A stretch of DNA of 64,000 nt, taken from positions 1,612,001-1,676,000 of the forward strand of contig CAWCLF010000001.1 in the NCBI GenBank assembly GCA_963796325.1, written 5' to 3'. This DNA comes from CAVYGN01 sp963796325. Lineage in GTDB: Bacteria; Spirochaetota; Brevinematia; Brevinematales; JAOACQ01. A program made the position numbers and the translations under genes. Shown one piece after another: positions 32,696-42,121 of the stretch (the stretch's first letter is position 1; every line of letters begins with the position of its first letter). A model generated the notes under the pieces. It searched no databases. It saw nothing but the letters and a program-made list of their open reading frames with translations, and was not told the DNA's origin.

Positions 32696-33654
32696 AGACG
32701 CTGATGAAGCCGATGAGCTCCGGTTCGCTCTTTGACAATGCTTTCAGGATGAGCTTCGGCAGGTTCAAGGACGTACTTCAAATAAATATCATGTTTTTCC
32801 TGTTTTTAGCCGCAGCTGCTGCCGGTCTCATCGCCGCAACAGGAATTTTATCAGGCTCCTTCCGGCTTTTTTCATTTTTATTGAACCGGAACGGGTTGAA
32901 AAACTTCAGCGATGTTTACGAGCATTTCCTTTTAATACTGGAAAGGATAATAAACGGAAAACATCTCGAGGCGGCGTTTCTGGCTATTGCGGTATTTGCT
33001 GCCGTAATTTTACTTGTCATTGTCCTGTATAACGGTATAATTTATGACCTTTTTATCAGGACATTCACGGGCGAACCCTGGAAATTCAGGAATTCCCTTA
33101 AAACCGTATGGAAGAAATCAGGATCGCTTTTATTCAGCTTACTGCCGTCTGCCGGAATAATTATCGCTTTCATACTAGGCGCAATAATAGTGACAGGTTT
33201 CATGAGCCTGGTTATAAGCATAATCGGAATGATCGTGTCGATAGCCGGAAGCGTAATTTTTTTCCTTTACGGGATCGTTGTCCTGGAAATGGTTGCCCCT
33301 GCCGTCATCAATGAAAACATGAGCGGAGGACGCGCAGTCACAAGAGCTTTCGTTCTCGGGAATTACAATATTCTCGGTGTTGCCTGGGTTTATCTTATGT
33401 TTATTGTTCTGAACATTATGGCAAGTCTTCTCCTGAGCTCGGTTTTCGCCCTTTTTAAATACCTGCTTTTCAATTCGGCTATACTTCTTGAAGTATCGGA
33501 TATTGTTTATGCCGTTTTCTATATAATCATAAATCTCTTTATCGAAGCGATAGGAAGCGCCCTCGTAGTATCCATATATTTCAACCAGAAAATAAAATAT
33601 GAAAGTTACGGTGTTGAAAAACTTATTGATGATTATGTCGGAGATAAAAATTGA
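32692..33654 (+). CDS. Polytopic membrane protein of the MoxR operon
   Basis: The 320-residue protein has about six hydrophobic segments (35-60, 95-125, 145-170, 180-205, 235-265, 280-300) in the pattern of six-helix envelope proteins such as the GlpQ-associated or DUF4013-like families. GGAGG precedes the ATG. It overlaps the SpoIIM-like gene by 4 bases and the next by 4. No functional residues are seen; the family name is uncertain. Confidence 0.6.
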   Translation: MKTLMKPMSSGSLFDNAFRMSFGRFKDVLQINIMFFLFLAAAAAGLIAATGILSGSFRLFSFLLNRNGLKNFSDVYEHFLLILERIINGKHLEAAFLAIAVFAAVILLVIVLYNGIIYDLFIRTFTGEPWKFRNSLKTVWKKSGSLLFSLLPSAGIIIAFILGAIIVTGFMSLVISIIGMIVSIAGSVIFFLYGIVVLEMVAPAVINENMSGGRAVTRAFVLGNYNILGVAWVYLMFIVLNIMASLLLSSVFALFKYLLFNSAILLEVSDIVYAVFYIIINLFIEAIGSALVVSIYFNQKIKYESYGVEKLIDDYVGDKN

Positions 33655-34283
33655 AGAAATTCAAGCCTCTTCTTTTAATATTTTTAACCGTCTCGATTTT
33701 CAGCGGCTGTAATTTAACCGGAAAGACCCCCGGACCTCCCGATGTAAACAGGGTGAAAACAGATATGATAAAAAGGCTTGAAAAATCCGGGACGCATTCC
33801 GTTGACATTACAGCATTGAAAAATGATTTCAAATCCGGCTTTTTCAATACGGGGAATATCAGTACGTGGCTGATAATACTGATCATTACCTGCACGGCAG
33901 TAACGGCAGTTTATTTCGTTTCGGGAAGGATTTATTTGAATTTTTACCGGCAGGGAAAGGGCCATGAAATGAAAATCAAAACCGGCGAGCCTTACAGCGC
34001 CGCAATCCTTGAAGATTACGTCAGGAATAAAAATTATTCGTCCGCAGTTCTGTACCTGTACCATTATGCGATCATGGAACTCAAAAATCTGAATTTTCCA
34101 GTACATCCCGGAATGACTGATATGATGATCCATGACAGAATAAGGGAACCCGGCCTCTCGAACGCATTCAAGACAATATATCTCGCGGCCGAGGAAGTGC
34201 TGTTTTCCGATAACGAAGCGACGGAGCGGGAATTAGATCTGTGCATGCAGTCTTTTGAGGCATTAAAGGGGAAAAGCGGATGA
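33651..34283 (+). CDS. DUF4129-like lipoprotein/membrane protein
   Basis: The 210-residue protein starts at TTG 33651 (GGAG upstream) and has a lipobox-like IFSGC near residue 22. One transmembrane helix is at about 73-94 (WLIILIITCTAVTAVYFV), and the cytoplasmic C-terminal helical region (about 115-205) with HPGMTDMMIHDRI resembles DUF4129. DUF4129 proteins usually sit with MoxR and DUF58 in envelope operons. It overlaps both neighbours by 4 bases. Both the lipobox and the helix could be used; topology is uncertain. Confidence 0.7.
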   Translation: MKKFKPLLLIFLTVSIFSGCNLTGKTPGPPDVNRVKTDMIKRLEKSGTHSVDITALKNDFKSGFFNTGNISTWLIILIITCTAVTAVYFVSGRIYLNFYRQGKGHEMKIKTGEPYSAAILEDYVRNKNYSSAVLYLYHYAIMELKNLNFPVHPGMTDMMIHDRIREPGLSNAFKTIYLAAEEVLFSDNEATERELDLCMQSFEALKGKSG

Positions 34284-35389
34284 AAAAAGCGTTGCTCATA
34301 ATTTTTATTTCAGTTATTATAGGTTCTATCTGTTTTGCCGTTTATAAATTCCTTCCGTTATTCAGCGTAAAAAAAACATCCGTAAAATCTCCGTTCGACA
34401 GATATCTTTCATATGAAAGCCATGACCTTATGATGGAGTTTTTGAGAAAACTCGGATATGACATTACCGTTCAGCAGTACGGGTATTCAATGGATCTTTA
34501 CAGCTGCATAGCCGTTAGCGATTGGAACAAATTCAATTTCAGCAGAATAGGCGGCTGGCTGGGAAAGGGCAAAAGGCTTATAGTATTTTTTGATTCAGGA
34601 TCCGATTACGGCAAAGGCGGATCGAAGGAGATCGAAACAGGACAGCAAAATCAATTTCTCAACGGCGTAAAAAAAGTAATCATATATGGCGGCAGAGAAT
34701 CGCTGGATACAGGGGAAATTTATCGGGCCCCCGGTATGACATCAATCATTCCTGTTTTAAGCGACGGCAGGGATATTTTGATCGCCGGTGCTTCCTGCAA
34801 CGGAGGGGATATTGTTTTTGTCCTGGACGATACGCTGTTCTCCGACAGGAACATCCTTAAAAGCGGAAATGCGGTACTTCTGAATAATATATTCAGAGAC
34901 TACTATCATAAAACCATTGTGTTCGATCAGTCAAAGAATATTGCCGAACCGGCAGGCGGGAAGTTTGAGCCTGAGATTTTTCTTTTTAAGGACGGTTTCC
35001 CTTATCTTTTAGCCCAGTTATTCCTGATCGCTGTCATATTTTTTGCGGTAAATTTCAAACGTTTCGGAAATATACTGGACTATGACCTGTATAAAAAAAG
35101 ATCCCTCTCTTATCATATATCCGCAGTTTCGAATTTCTATCTTAACAGCGGAAAACCGGAAATAGCGGCAGGCATCCTCGACGATTATTTTTTTGAAAGG
35201 ATCGCCAGGTATTTTCCAGGGGCCGGTTTCGAAGAAATGAAGGCTGACCTCTTGAAACGTTATGGAAATAGATTCTCAGCGGATATTTTCGAAAGAGGCG
35301 GCAAGGCAGGTACGGCTTTAAAGGAAAAACAGAGAATGAAATTTATAAATTTAATGGAAAAGGGTGAGAAAAATGGAAAAAGATTTTAA
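34280..35389 (+). CDS. DUF4350-like membrane protein
   Basis: The 369-residue protein has an N-terminal transmembrane helix (about 5-25) and a Rossmann-like beta/alpha region (about 40-215, with RLIVFFDSGSDYG and ILIAGASCNGGDIVFV) typical of DUF4350. A second helix is at about 240-258 (YLLAQLFLIAVIFFAV), then a cytoplasmic tail of about 100 residues. DUF4350 is a regular partner of MoxR/DUF58 genes. Its stop overlaps the moxR start. Confidence 0.68.
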   Translation: MKKALLIIFISVIIGSICFAVYKFLPLFSVKKTSVKSPFDRYLSYESHDLMMEFLRKLGYDITVQQYGYSMDLYSCIAVSDWNKFNFSRIGGWLGKGKRLIVFFDSGSDYGKGGSKEIETGQQNQFLNGVKKVIIYGGRESLDTGEIYRAPGMTSIIPVLSDGRDILIAGASCNGGDIVFVLDDTLFSDRNILKSGNAVLLNNIFRDYYHKTIVFDQSKNIAEPAGGKFEPEIFLFKDGFPYLLAQLFLIAVIFFAVNFKRFGNILDYDLYKKRSLSYHISAVSNFYLNSGKPEIAAGILDDYFFERIARYFPGAGFEEMKADLLKRYGNRFSADIFERGGKAGTALKEKQRMKFINLMEKGEKNGKRF

Positions 35390-36350
35390 AAAAAAGAACC
35401 CGGATGATTTCAGGGAATGGTTTGCCAGGATAGCCGGGGAGGTATCCAAAGTCATTAAGGGTCAGGATGAATCCATCAAATTTGTCGTCCTGGCGCTCCT
35501 GAACGGGGGACATGTGCTTATCGAAGGCTTTCCGGGACTTGCCAAGACATTGATGGCTAACGCCCTTTCAAGGATTATCGGCGTTAACTTCAAGAGGATA
35601 CAGTTTACTCCGGACCTTATGCCTTCGGATATAGTCGGAACAACGGTATATGACCATATCAAAAATGACTTTTATCTGAGGAAGGGGCCTGTTTTTACAA
35701 ACTTCCTCCTCGCCGACGAGATAAACCGCGCCCCGGCAAAAACCCAGTCTGCCCTGCTCGAAGCTATGCAGGAGAAGCAGGTCACCATCGACGGTTCTTT
35801 ATACAAGCTTGAAGAACCATTCATTACGATAGCAACTCAAAATCCGATCGAATACGAAGGGACATATCCTCTTCCGGAAGCACAGATCGACCGTTTCATG
35901 TTCAAGATAATAATTAAATATCCGCCGATAGGTGAAGAGAAAAATATGCTCAGGATGTTCATGGAGGGTTTCAATTCGGACGATCTCATAAATTCTCCTT
36001 TAAAAATCGTCAGCGGAAGGGAAGAATTCATATCTTTCAGGGAATCCCTTTCGGTGGTAAAAATAGACGACAGGATACTGGATTATATTCTCGATATAGT
36101 CGATGCCACCAGGAAAACTCCGGGAATAAGCGTCGGAGCTTCTCCAAGGGCGTCAATCGCGCTGCTGAAATCTTCGAGGGCTTATGCTGTAATAAACGGA
36201 AGGGATTATATAGTACCCGACGATGTCGCGGCATGCGCTTTCCCTGTTCTCCGCCACCGCCTGATAATTGAAACCGAGGCTGAAATAGAAGGCAGGGTGC
36301 CTGACGATTTCATTACGCTTGTTCTAAGCAGGGCGGCGGTTCCCAGATGA
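35373..36350 (+). CDS. MoxR-family AAA+ ATPase
   Basis: The 325-residue AAA+ protein has Walker A GFPGLAKT (about 50-57), Walker B LLADEINRAPAKTQSALLEA (about 108-127), the MoxR motif ATQNPIEYEGTYPLPEAQIDR (about 150-170, split here), and the lid domain. MoxR ATPases are chaperone-like motors that mature metal-containing or envelope protein complexes, usually with DUF58 and von Willebrand-type partners. The ATG at 35373 follows AGGGTGAG; a GTG at 35364 is the alternative. It overlaps the DUF4350 gene by 17 bases and DUF58 by 4. Confidence 0.93.
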   Translation: MEKDFKKKNPDDFREWFARIAGEVSKVIKGQDESIKFVVLALLNGGHVLIEGFPGLAKTLMANALSRIIGVNFKRIQFTPDLMPSDIVGTTVYDHIKNDFYLRKGPVFTNFLLADEINRAPAKTQSALLEAMQEKQVTIDGSLYKLEEPFITIATQNPIEYEGTYPLPEAQIDRFMFKIIIKYPPIGEEKNMLRMFMEGFNSDDLINSPLKIVSGREEFISFRESLSVVKIDDRILDYILDIVDATRKTPGISVGASPRASIALLKSSRAYAVINGRDYIVPDDVAACAFPVLRHRLIIETEAEIEGRVPDDFITLVLSRAAVPR

Positions 36351-37666
36351 GAAACATCGTAACGCCGGGCAGAATGGCGCTTTACCTGTTTATTATCCCG
36401 CTTCTTCCCCTTTCATTATCCTTCCTGATAAAATTCCTGATGCCTTACTGTTTTATCATGGACGGGATAATAATAGCCGCTATGCTTCTCGATATCGTAC
36501 TAACCCCGTCATATAGAAAAGGCCTTGAACTTACGGTATCCTTTCCGGCTTCGCTCAAGATCAATTCTCTTAACGGATGCAAGCTCAGCGTGAAAAACTC
36601 GTACAGGTTTCCGGTTAATTTCCATTTTCTCCTCGATCTCGATGTATCGTTTAAGAGGGATTACTGTAAAGATCCCGTTTTTGTAAAACCCGGGTGCACA
36701 ATTGAACACAGTTTTTCCATTTTTCCTGAAAGAAGGGGTGAATTTAAAATCGGCAATATATATTTAAAAGGCTTTTCCGTTTTCAGGCTCTGGACGTATT
36801 ACAGGACATTCGAAGCCGGCATCCGGTTTAAAGTAACGCCTTCTCTTGCATCGGAACCGTCCAGCTTTAAGATCATCCAGACGGAGATCAGAAAACAGGA
36901 GGGTAAACAGGATAACATTATTTACGGCGACGGGACAAATTTCGAAATGCTGAGGGATTATATAAAGGGAGATGAATACGGAAAGATCGATTGGAAGGCA
37001 ACGGCCAGATCCGGCAGGCCTGTTACCCGTGTTTACAGGGTTGAAGATACCCTCGATGTCGCCATACTTCTGGATTGCGGAAGGCTTATGGCCTCTGAGG
37101 ATAAAGGCATGTCGCTGCTCGATCATTCCATCCGGGCGGCGCTTGTAATTGCTTATGCGGCGGCCAGAAACAATGACAGGGTAAGCCTTACCGCTTTCGG
37201 TAAAGATATAATAAAATATATGCCGCCGACAAGGGATATCAAAGTCATTAAAAAGATGAACACCCTGTTGTCGGATATTCAATACGATTTTTATGAATCG
37301 GATTACAGGACCGCTTTCTCATTTCTCCAGTCCAAGCTTGACAAGAGGTCTCTTGTCGTTATTTTTACGGATATTGTCGACGACTCGGGCAGTAAAATAT
37401 ACGGAAAGCATCTTTCAATGATAAGAAAAAACCACATGGTGCTCCTTGTTCTTTTAAGGGACAGGACAGTATTCGAAGCCGCGGAACATGATATCGAAAC
37501 TGAAAAGGATATATACTATAAAGCGGCGGGGGCGGATATGGTTATACGCAGAAATGCTACTATCGCTTTATTGAAAAGGCTGGGTGTCGAAGTGCTGGAT
37601 ATATATCCCGGGCAGGTGTCCGCAGAAGTGATAAGCAGCTATTTTAAAATGAAGCGCGGCCGATAA
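36347..37666 (+). CDS. DUF58 protein
   Basis: The 439-residue protein has two N-terminal transmembrane helices (about 10-55), a beta-rich middle (60-190) and the DUF58 motif YIKGDEYGKIDWKATARSG (about 205-223). A von Willebrand-A-like segment follows (about 240-420), where the MIDAS position reads LLDCGRLM instead of D-x-S-x-S, so metal binding may be lost. It acts with MoxR as a partner, probably at the membrane. It overlaps the convergent phosphohexomutase gene by 23 bases. Confidence 0.88.
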   Translation: MRNIVTPGRMALYLFIIPLLPLSLSFLIKFLMPYCFIMDGIIIAAMLLDIVLTPSYRKGLELTVSFPASLKINSLNGCKLSVKNSYRFPVNFHFLLDLDVSFKRDYCKDPVFVKPGCTIEHSFSIFPERRGEFKIGNIYLKGFSVFRLWTYYRTFEAGIRFKVTPSLASEPSSFKIIQTEIRKQEGKQDNIIYGDGTNFEMLRDYIKGDEYGKIDWKATARSGRPVTRVYRVEDTLDVAILLDCGRLMASEDKGMSLLDHSIRAALVIAYAAARNNDRVSLTAFGKDIIKYMPPTRDIKVIKKMNTLLSDIQYDFYESDYRTAFSFLQSKLDKRSLVVIFTDIVDDSGSKIYGKHLSMIRKNHMVLLVLLRDRTVFEAAEHDIETEKDIYYKAAGADMVIRRNATIALLKRLGVEVLDIYPGQVSAEVISSYFKMKRGR

Positions 37667-39008
37667 TTTCCTTTACACCTGAAAGGCTTTTCCTGAGCAG
37701 TTCCTCGCTGTCGGATTCTCCGATTACCCTTATTACGGGCTCGGTATTGGATGATCTTACATGCAGCCATACTTTTCGGCCGTTTTCCTCCCAATCGAGC
37801 CGCAATCCGTCATCTTCATTCAAGCCGGCATTACCATACGCTTTTTTTATTTTATCGAAGATGAGATTTGAATCGGCCGTTGTTTCGAATTTTCCCTTGG
37901 ACATAAAATACCGCGGGAATGCGCCTGCAATTTCGGAAATTGTCTTCTTCCTCATCGCCGCCATTTCGAGGATAAGCGCCATGCCTACCAGGCTGTCCCT
38001 GGCCAGGTTTATTCCGGGATAAATAACCCCGCCGTTGCCTTCTCCCCCTATCGCGGCATTGTATTTTTGGATCCCCATGGATACGTTGGCTTCTCCAACC
38101 TTTGTCCGGAAGCAATTTACGCCGTATTTACCTGCAAGCCATTCATTTACCATGGATGTTGAAAGATTAATTACTATATCTCCCCTCTTTATCGACAGGA
38201 CATGCTCGACCGCAAGGGCCAATGTGGATTCTTCGGATAAAACATCTCCTTTTTCATCGATAACCACAAGCCTGTCCGCATCAGGGTCCAGCGCGAACCC
38301 GGCATCGGCATGGAAATTTCTTACAATTTCAGTCATATGACGGAGATTATCAGGGACAGGCTCGCTGCCCCTTCCGAATTTCCCGTCCATTTCGCCGTTT
38401 ACAACCCTGACTTCGCATCCGAGCCTTGCAAGGAGTTCCGCCCCTATGCGGCTTCCGGCGCTGTTGACCGGGTCGAGCACAACCCTGAAACTCTTTTCCC
38501 TTATAGCTGAAACCGAAACCTTATCAAGGATTGCTTTAATATGCATTTCTTCGATATCGGAATTGACATCATATGAACCCGTTCCGTCATAGGAGCTTAA
38601 AACCGCATCGTTCCCTTTGTACGAAAGGATCAGGCCTATATCGGATTCACTGACGAACAAGCCTCCTTTGCCGACGAATTTCAGGGCGTTCCACTCGATC
38701 GGATTGTGAGAGGCGGTTATAATGATTCCGCCGTCAAACCCGTTCCTCCTTACTCCGAAAAGCACGGTCGGCGTGGGTACAATTCCGCAATCGGCCACAT
38801 CGATCCCCAGCGCGTTCAATATTCCCGATATATACAGCGATATTGTTTTGCCCGTGGGCCTTGCATCCCTTCCGAGAAGGACGGATTTTCCCCCTTTACT
38901 CTTTATATAATACGCGAAAGCTTTTGTAAAACCGTAAAGGGTATCCAGATCGAGGCCATCGCCCCAGATACCGCGTATGCCGGAGACGCTTACTTTCAAA
39001 CTCGACAT
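37644..39008 (-). CDS. Phosphohexomutase of the GlmM/PMM-PGM family
   Basis: The 454-residue enzyme isomerises hexose phosphates. The phosphoserine is Ser100 in IITASHNPIEWNAL; the metal loop is DPDADR near 235; and the sugar-binding loop is GEGNGGVIYP near 325. The C-terminal phosphate site is RSSNTEPVIRV. GlmM (glucosamine-6-P to glucosamine-1-P) and phosphomannomutase cannot be told apart by eye. The ATG follows the sequence GGAGGATCCGA. It is convergent with the MoxR operon and upstream of nothing on its strand. Confidence 0.9.
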   Translation of the reverse strand: MSSLKVSVSGIRGIWGDGLDLDTLYGFTKAFAYYIKSKGGKSVLLGRDARPTGKTISLYISGILNALGIDVADCGIVPTPTVLFGVRRNGFDGGIIITASHNPIEWNALKFVGKGGLFVSESDIGLILSYKGNDAVLSSYDGTGSYDVNSDIEEMHIKAILDKVSVSAIREKSFRVVLDPVNSAGSRIGAELLARLGCEVRVVNGEMDGKFGRGSEPVPDNLRHMTEIVRNFHADAGFALDPDADRLVVIDEKGDVLSEESTLALAVEHVLSIKRGDIVINLSTSMVNEWLAGKYGVNCFRTKVGEANVSMGIQKYNAAIGGEGNGGVIYPGINLARDSLVGMALILEMAAMRKKTISEIAGAFPRYFMSKGKFETTADSNLIFDKIKKAYGNAGLNEDDGLRLDWEENGRKVWLHVRSSNTEPVIRVIGESDSEELLRKSLSGVKEIIGRASF

Positions 39009-39025
39009 TCGGATCCTCCACCTGA

Positions 39026-41875
39026 TTAAAAATCAATCCCTATAAACCAGAAGGTCTGCCACTGGTCCAGGGGCAATATCGATTCCCCGTCGAACGGCGA
39101 GGCGAAATTTACCATGAGCTTAATACCGGGCAGGAGTACTATCCGCAGCCCGAACCCGAGCCCGCTTTTCAGGTCATTAAAATAAAAAAGTGAATTCCTC
39201 GTTTCATAGAAAACCGGATTGTAATTATCGTTCCAGACGGATCCGAAGTCCCAGAAAAAAACGCCCCATATTGTCGGCATTTTTAACGGTAAAGGGAAAC
39301 CTATAGTCCAGTCATAAATAATCGGGACCCTTAATTCGAAATTTAAGAGGAACATATTATCGCCCTCGAAACTCCAGAGGTCGTATCCCCTGATCGAATT
39401 AAACCCGCCCAGATAGAAAGGGCTGTTCTCCTTGTCGGTGTCGAAAACTTTCCCGGCGACGCCCCTGACGGCGAAGGAATATCCCTGAATCAGATTCGGG
39501 AGAATCATAAAGTAGCTTCTGAAATCGAAAACAGCCTTCTCATAGTTAAGAGACTGGGGGTAAAGGTAAAAGGATTTTGTAAGGATCAGCTCGTAACGCA
39601 CGCCGTCTATAGGCCCGGTTATATCCCACATTGTGGCATCATGGACATATGATACCGTGATCAGATTCCTGTCCTGATAATTGGGATTGTAATTGGTATT
39701 GGTGCCGTCAACTGTTATATTCGTCGCAAATTCGAAACCCCTGTAACCCGCCTGGGCTTCGACCCTGTCGAAAGTCGTAAAAGGATAACTGTAAAGAATG
39801 AACGCACCTGAAGTATTATAATAAGGCAGTTCCATATTATAAAACTCCTGGAATGTTGAAAACTCGAAAAAATAGTTGTTATACTGGAAAAGGTGCAGTC
39901 CGAAATTCTGGCGGTATTGTTCCGAAATATATGTAAAATCAGCATTGAAATAATCGAGGAACGTGATGTCCGGGACAATGGCCGAACTGAAAAGAAGCTG
40001 GAATTTATTGTCTCCAAGAAGGTCGCTTAACTGGACGAGCCCGAAAGCCGCGGCGCCGAATACCGAGTTGACCGCAAACCCGCCCAGAACGTTATCCAGA
40101 GAGATTTCCGGATTATAAGGGACGATCGAATTGGAGACTGCTGCTGTAAAGGGTTCTTCCGGGGGTTCAATGATTGAAGATGAAGAATAATAATTCGTCA
40201 CGGTCTTTTTGTAAGAAGGAATGTAGCTGTATATGTTATATCTGTTTTTATCATAAGCGGCCAGGAGTATCGAGCCGTCGCTGCGGAATGCAGGCATGAA
40301 AACTCCTCCGGTCGGTACGATCTCCTCGTAAAGCCTGTTTTCCCGGAGCGAGTAGATCATGAGAGACGGGTGTACGCCCGACCTTATGAAGGCAATTTTC
40401 GAACCGTCGGGGGAAACGGCCGGATAACCTGCAGAATTCCCGGCGCCGATGACAAGTTCATATTTATTCAGATCCAGGTTGAAAATGAAAAGATCCGTGT
40501 CAGGACTTTTAAATCCTCTTCTCCTGTTAGAAATGAAAACTATCCTGCCTGCATCGATAAACTTCGGCTGGCCGTTAAAATAAACGCCTCCCGCAACACA
40601 AGATAAACTGCCCGACCTCCTGTCGAATAAATAAATAGAGGATATGCCGTTTGAAACGGCCGAAAAAACGATCTCCTGCCCGTCCTTTGAAATATCCGGA
40701 GAGCTGACAGTACGGAAGGGGAGGTCGATTTTATCCGTCTTTTTATTCTTCAATGAATAAATGTAAACCGCATCGGCGCCTCCGCTTCTTGCCGTGAAAC
40801 ATAAAAGGCCGTTGGTGCTGACTGAGAGATTGTTTTTCTTCCCGTACTGGAATTCGAGAAAATCCTCTGTAAACCCGCTCTTTATGACGGTTTCCATCGA
40901 TTTTTTCTCCGAATCGTAAATTATAATCGAAGGATTGATATCCCTGTCGCTGATGAAAGCCGTCCTGTTAGAATTTATTGAAACAGGGTTCATATTGAAA
41001 TCCGAATCTTCCTCGATAAGTCTTTTCGAAACGATGTCGACCGAAGAAAGGTTCGAGACCGGCGGAAAATATTTTTTATGAAGGTAATCAAAAAATTCCG
41101 AATTGAGCTCTTCCAGGTTCATTTTAAAAAAATTTGTTAAAACATTATCGAATTTTTTCTGTCCCGCTATAGATGCATTGAGGCCGGCATATGCGTCAGT
41201 CCCGTATTTTTCCCGGACAAAACTGTAAAATATCTGGCCCTCCTTATAAACATAAAAGTAATCGGCGGGATCAAGCTCCGACAGGTCCGATAATTTCTTC
41301 AGGGAAGGGAGCTTCCCGTTAATGAGGCCGTCAGCAATGATCATTTCGCATTCTTCGTCAACGCCGATGGAGTTGAATTCGGCCGAACCCTCGATAAGCC
41401 ATAGGGGTATCTCTATATCCTGCAAAGAGAAACGGTTGATCTCACCCTTGCCCCATAGATAACCCTGGAAGGCATGAGTGATCTCGTGAGCCATGACATG
41501 ATAAAAATCCGAGTATTGAGCGGAATAAGGAACGACAACACGCCCCCTGATGAATTCCGTGAATCCCCCTTCATCCGGAGAAGTCCATGGTTCTATATTG
41601 TTTTCCTGGAAATCTATCTGGTTGTCGAACATTATTATTTTTATCTTTTTTTTCGGCTGGTAATTGAACGCTGCGGCATGATGGATGTAAATCCCTTCGG
41701 CCGTATCGATTATCAGGTTTGAAAGATCCAGCATGTCTTTTGAAAGAAAGATCCTGTAATGGGGCGATTCGATAATTTTCCAGTCATATGTATAATAGAC
41801 TATTTTATTTTTGCCGAAAGGAAAGGCGGCGCAAAACACAAGCATTAAGATAGCCGCAAGGGCAAATGTTTTCAT
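39026..41875 (-). CDS. Fusion of gluzincin-like metallopeptidase, TolB-type propeller and Omp85-like barrel
   Basis: The 949-residue protein has a signal peptide (1-20). A peptidase-MA-type gluzincin domain follows (about 30-280), with AHEITHAF (H130, E131, H134) and the downstream zinc ligand Glu162 in LIEGSAEF. The middle (about 290-590) has five or six TolB/PD40 propeller blades (KDGQEIVFSAVSNG, SPDGSKIAFIRSG). The C-terminal third (about 620-949) has many beta strands ending in WFIGIDF, with the GGFNSIRGYDLWSFEG motif typical of BamA/TamA-like Omp85 barrels (GGxxSxRGY). This fits an outer-membrane protein with a periplasmic peptidase and propeller. It is followed 17 bases later by the phosphohexomutase gene. 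Confidence 0.82.
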   Translation of the reverse strand: MKTFALAAILMLVFCAAFPFGKNKIVYYTYDWKIIESPHYRIFLSKDMLDLSNLIIDTAEGIYIHHAAAFNYQPKKKIKIIMFDNQIDFQENNIEPWTSPDEGGFTEFIRGRVVVPYSAQYSDFYHVMAHEITHAFQGYLWGKGEINRFSLQDIEIPLWLIEGSAEFNSIGVDEECEMIIADGLINGKLPSLKKLSDLSELDPADYFYVYKEGQIFYSFVREKYGTDAYAGLNASIAGQKKFDNVLTNFFKMNLEELNSEFFDYLHKKYFPPVSNLSSVDIVSKRLIEEDSDFNMNPVSINSNRTAFISDRDINPSIIIYDSEKKSMETVIKSGFTEDFLEFQYGKKNNLSVSTNGLLCFTARSGGADAVYIYSLKNKKTDKIDLPFRTVSSPDISKDGQEIVFSAVSNGISSIYLFDRRSGSLSCVAGGVYFNGQPKFIDAGRIVFISNRRRGFKSPDTDLFIFNLDLNKYELVIGAGNSAGYPAVSPDGSKIAFIRSGVHPSLMIYSLRENRLYEEIVPTGGVFMPAFRSDGSILLAAYDKNRYNIYSYIPSYKKTVTNYYSSSSIIEPPEEPFTAAVSNSIVPYNPEISLDNVLGGFAVNSVFGAAAFGLVQLSDLLGDNKFQLLFSSAIVPDITFLDYFNADFTYISEQYRQNFGLHLFQYNNYFFEFSTFQEFYNMELPYYNTSGAFILYSYPFTTFDRVEAQAGYRGFEFATNITVDGTNTNYNPNYQDRNLITVSYVHDATMWDITGPIDGVRYELILTKSFYLYPQSLNYEKAVFDFRSYFMILPNLIQGYSFAVRGVAGKVFDTDKENSPFYLGGFNSIRGYDLWSFEGDNMFLLNFELRVPIIYDWTIGFPLPLKMPTIWGVFFWDFGSVWNDNYNPVFYETRNSLFYFNDLKSGLGFGLRIVLLPGIKLMVNFASPFDGESILPLDQWQTFWFIGIDF

Positions 41876-41918
41876 TTAATAAGTCCCGGAACCTCTAACG
41901 TTCAATGGGTGCAGTAAT

Positions 41919-41957
41919 CTAAAAACCTCCTAAAGTCGGTTTTTAGAACTGCCCTTA
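41919..41957. repeat. Hairpin and IS-end-like relic
   Basis: CTAAAAACC (41919-41927) and GGTTTTTAG (41938-41946) form a 9-base inverted repeat. The right half, read in reverse (TTAAGGGCAGTTCTAAAAACC), closely matches the left end of the IS5-family element (TTATGGGCAGTTCCAAAA). It may be a solo terminal repeat or a short non-autonomous derivative in the metK upstream region. Confidence 0.5.
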
Positions 41958-42061
41958 AGTTTAATGGATAAACGGAATATTTTCAAATTAAAAAGTAACG
42001 GGACGGGGGTTATCCAGATTAGCTGACAGATTCCCCGTTTCACCAATTATATTTTAAATAA

Positions 42062-42090
42062 TTGATTTAATATCCTATCTTTTTTATAAT
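42062..42090 (+). promoter_or_regulatory. Strong predicted promoter for metK-ugd
   Basis: TTGATT (42062-42067), 17-base spacer, TATAAT (42085-42090). A GC-rich hairpin, ACGGGG/CCCCGT at 42003-42038, lies just before it and may end upstream transcription. No SAM-riboswitch consensus was recognised in this gap. Confidence 0.65.
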
Positions 42091-42121
42091 TATAATCTAT
42101 TGAATATTAAGGAGAACTGAA

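Noticed and set aside
41876..42121. Possible SAM riboswitch before metK
   Set aside because: No consensus core or four-way junction was visible; a normal promoter lies only 32 bases upstream of the start codon, leaving too short a leader.
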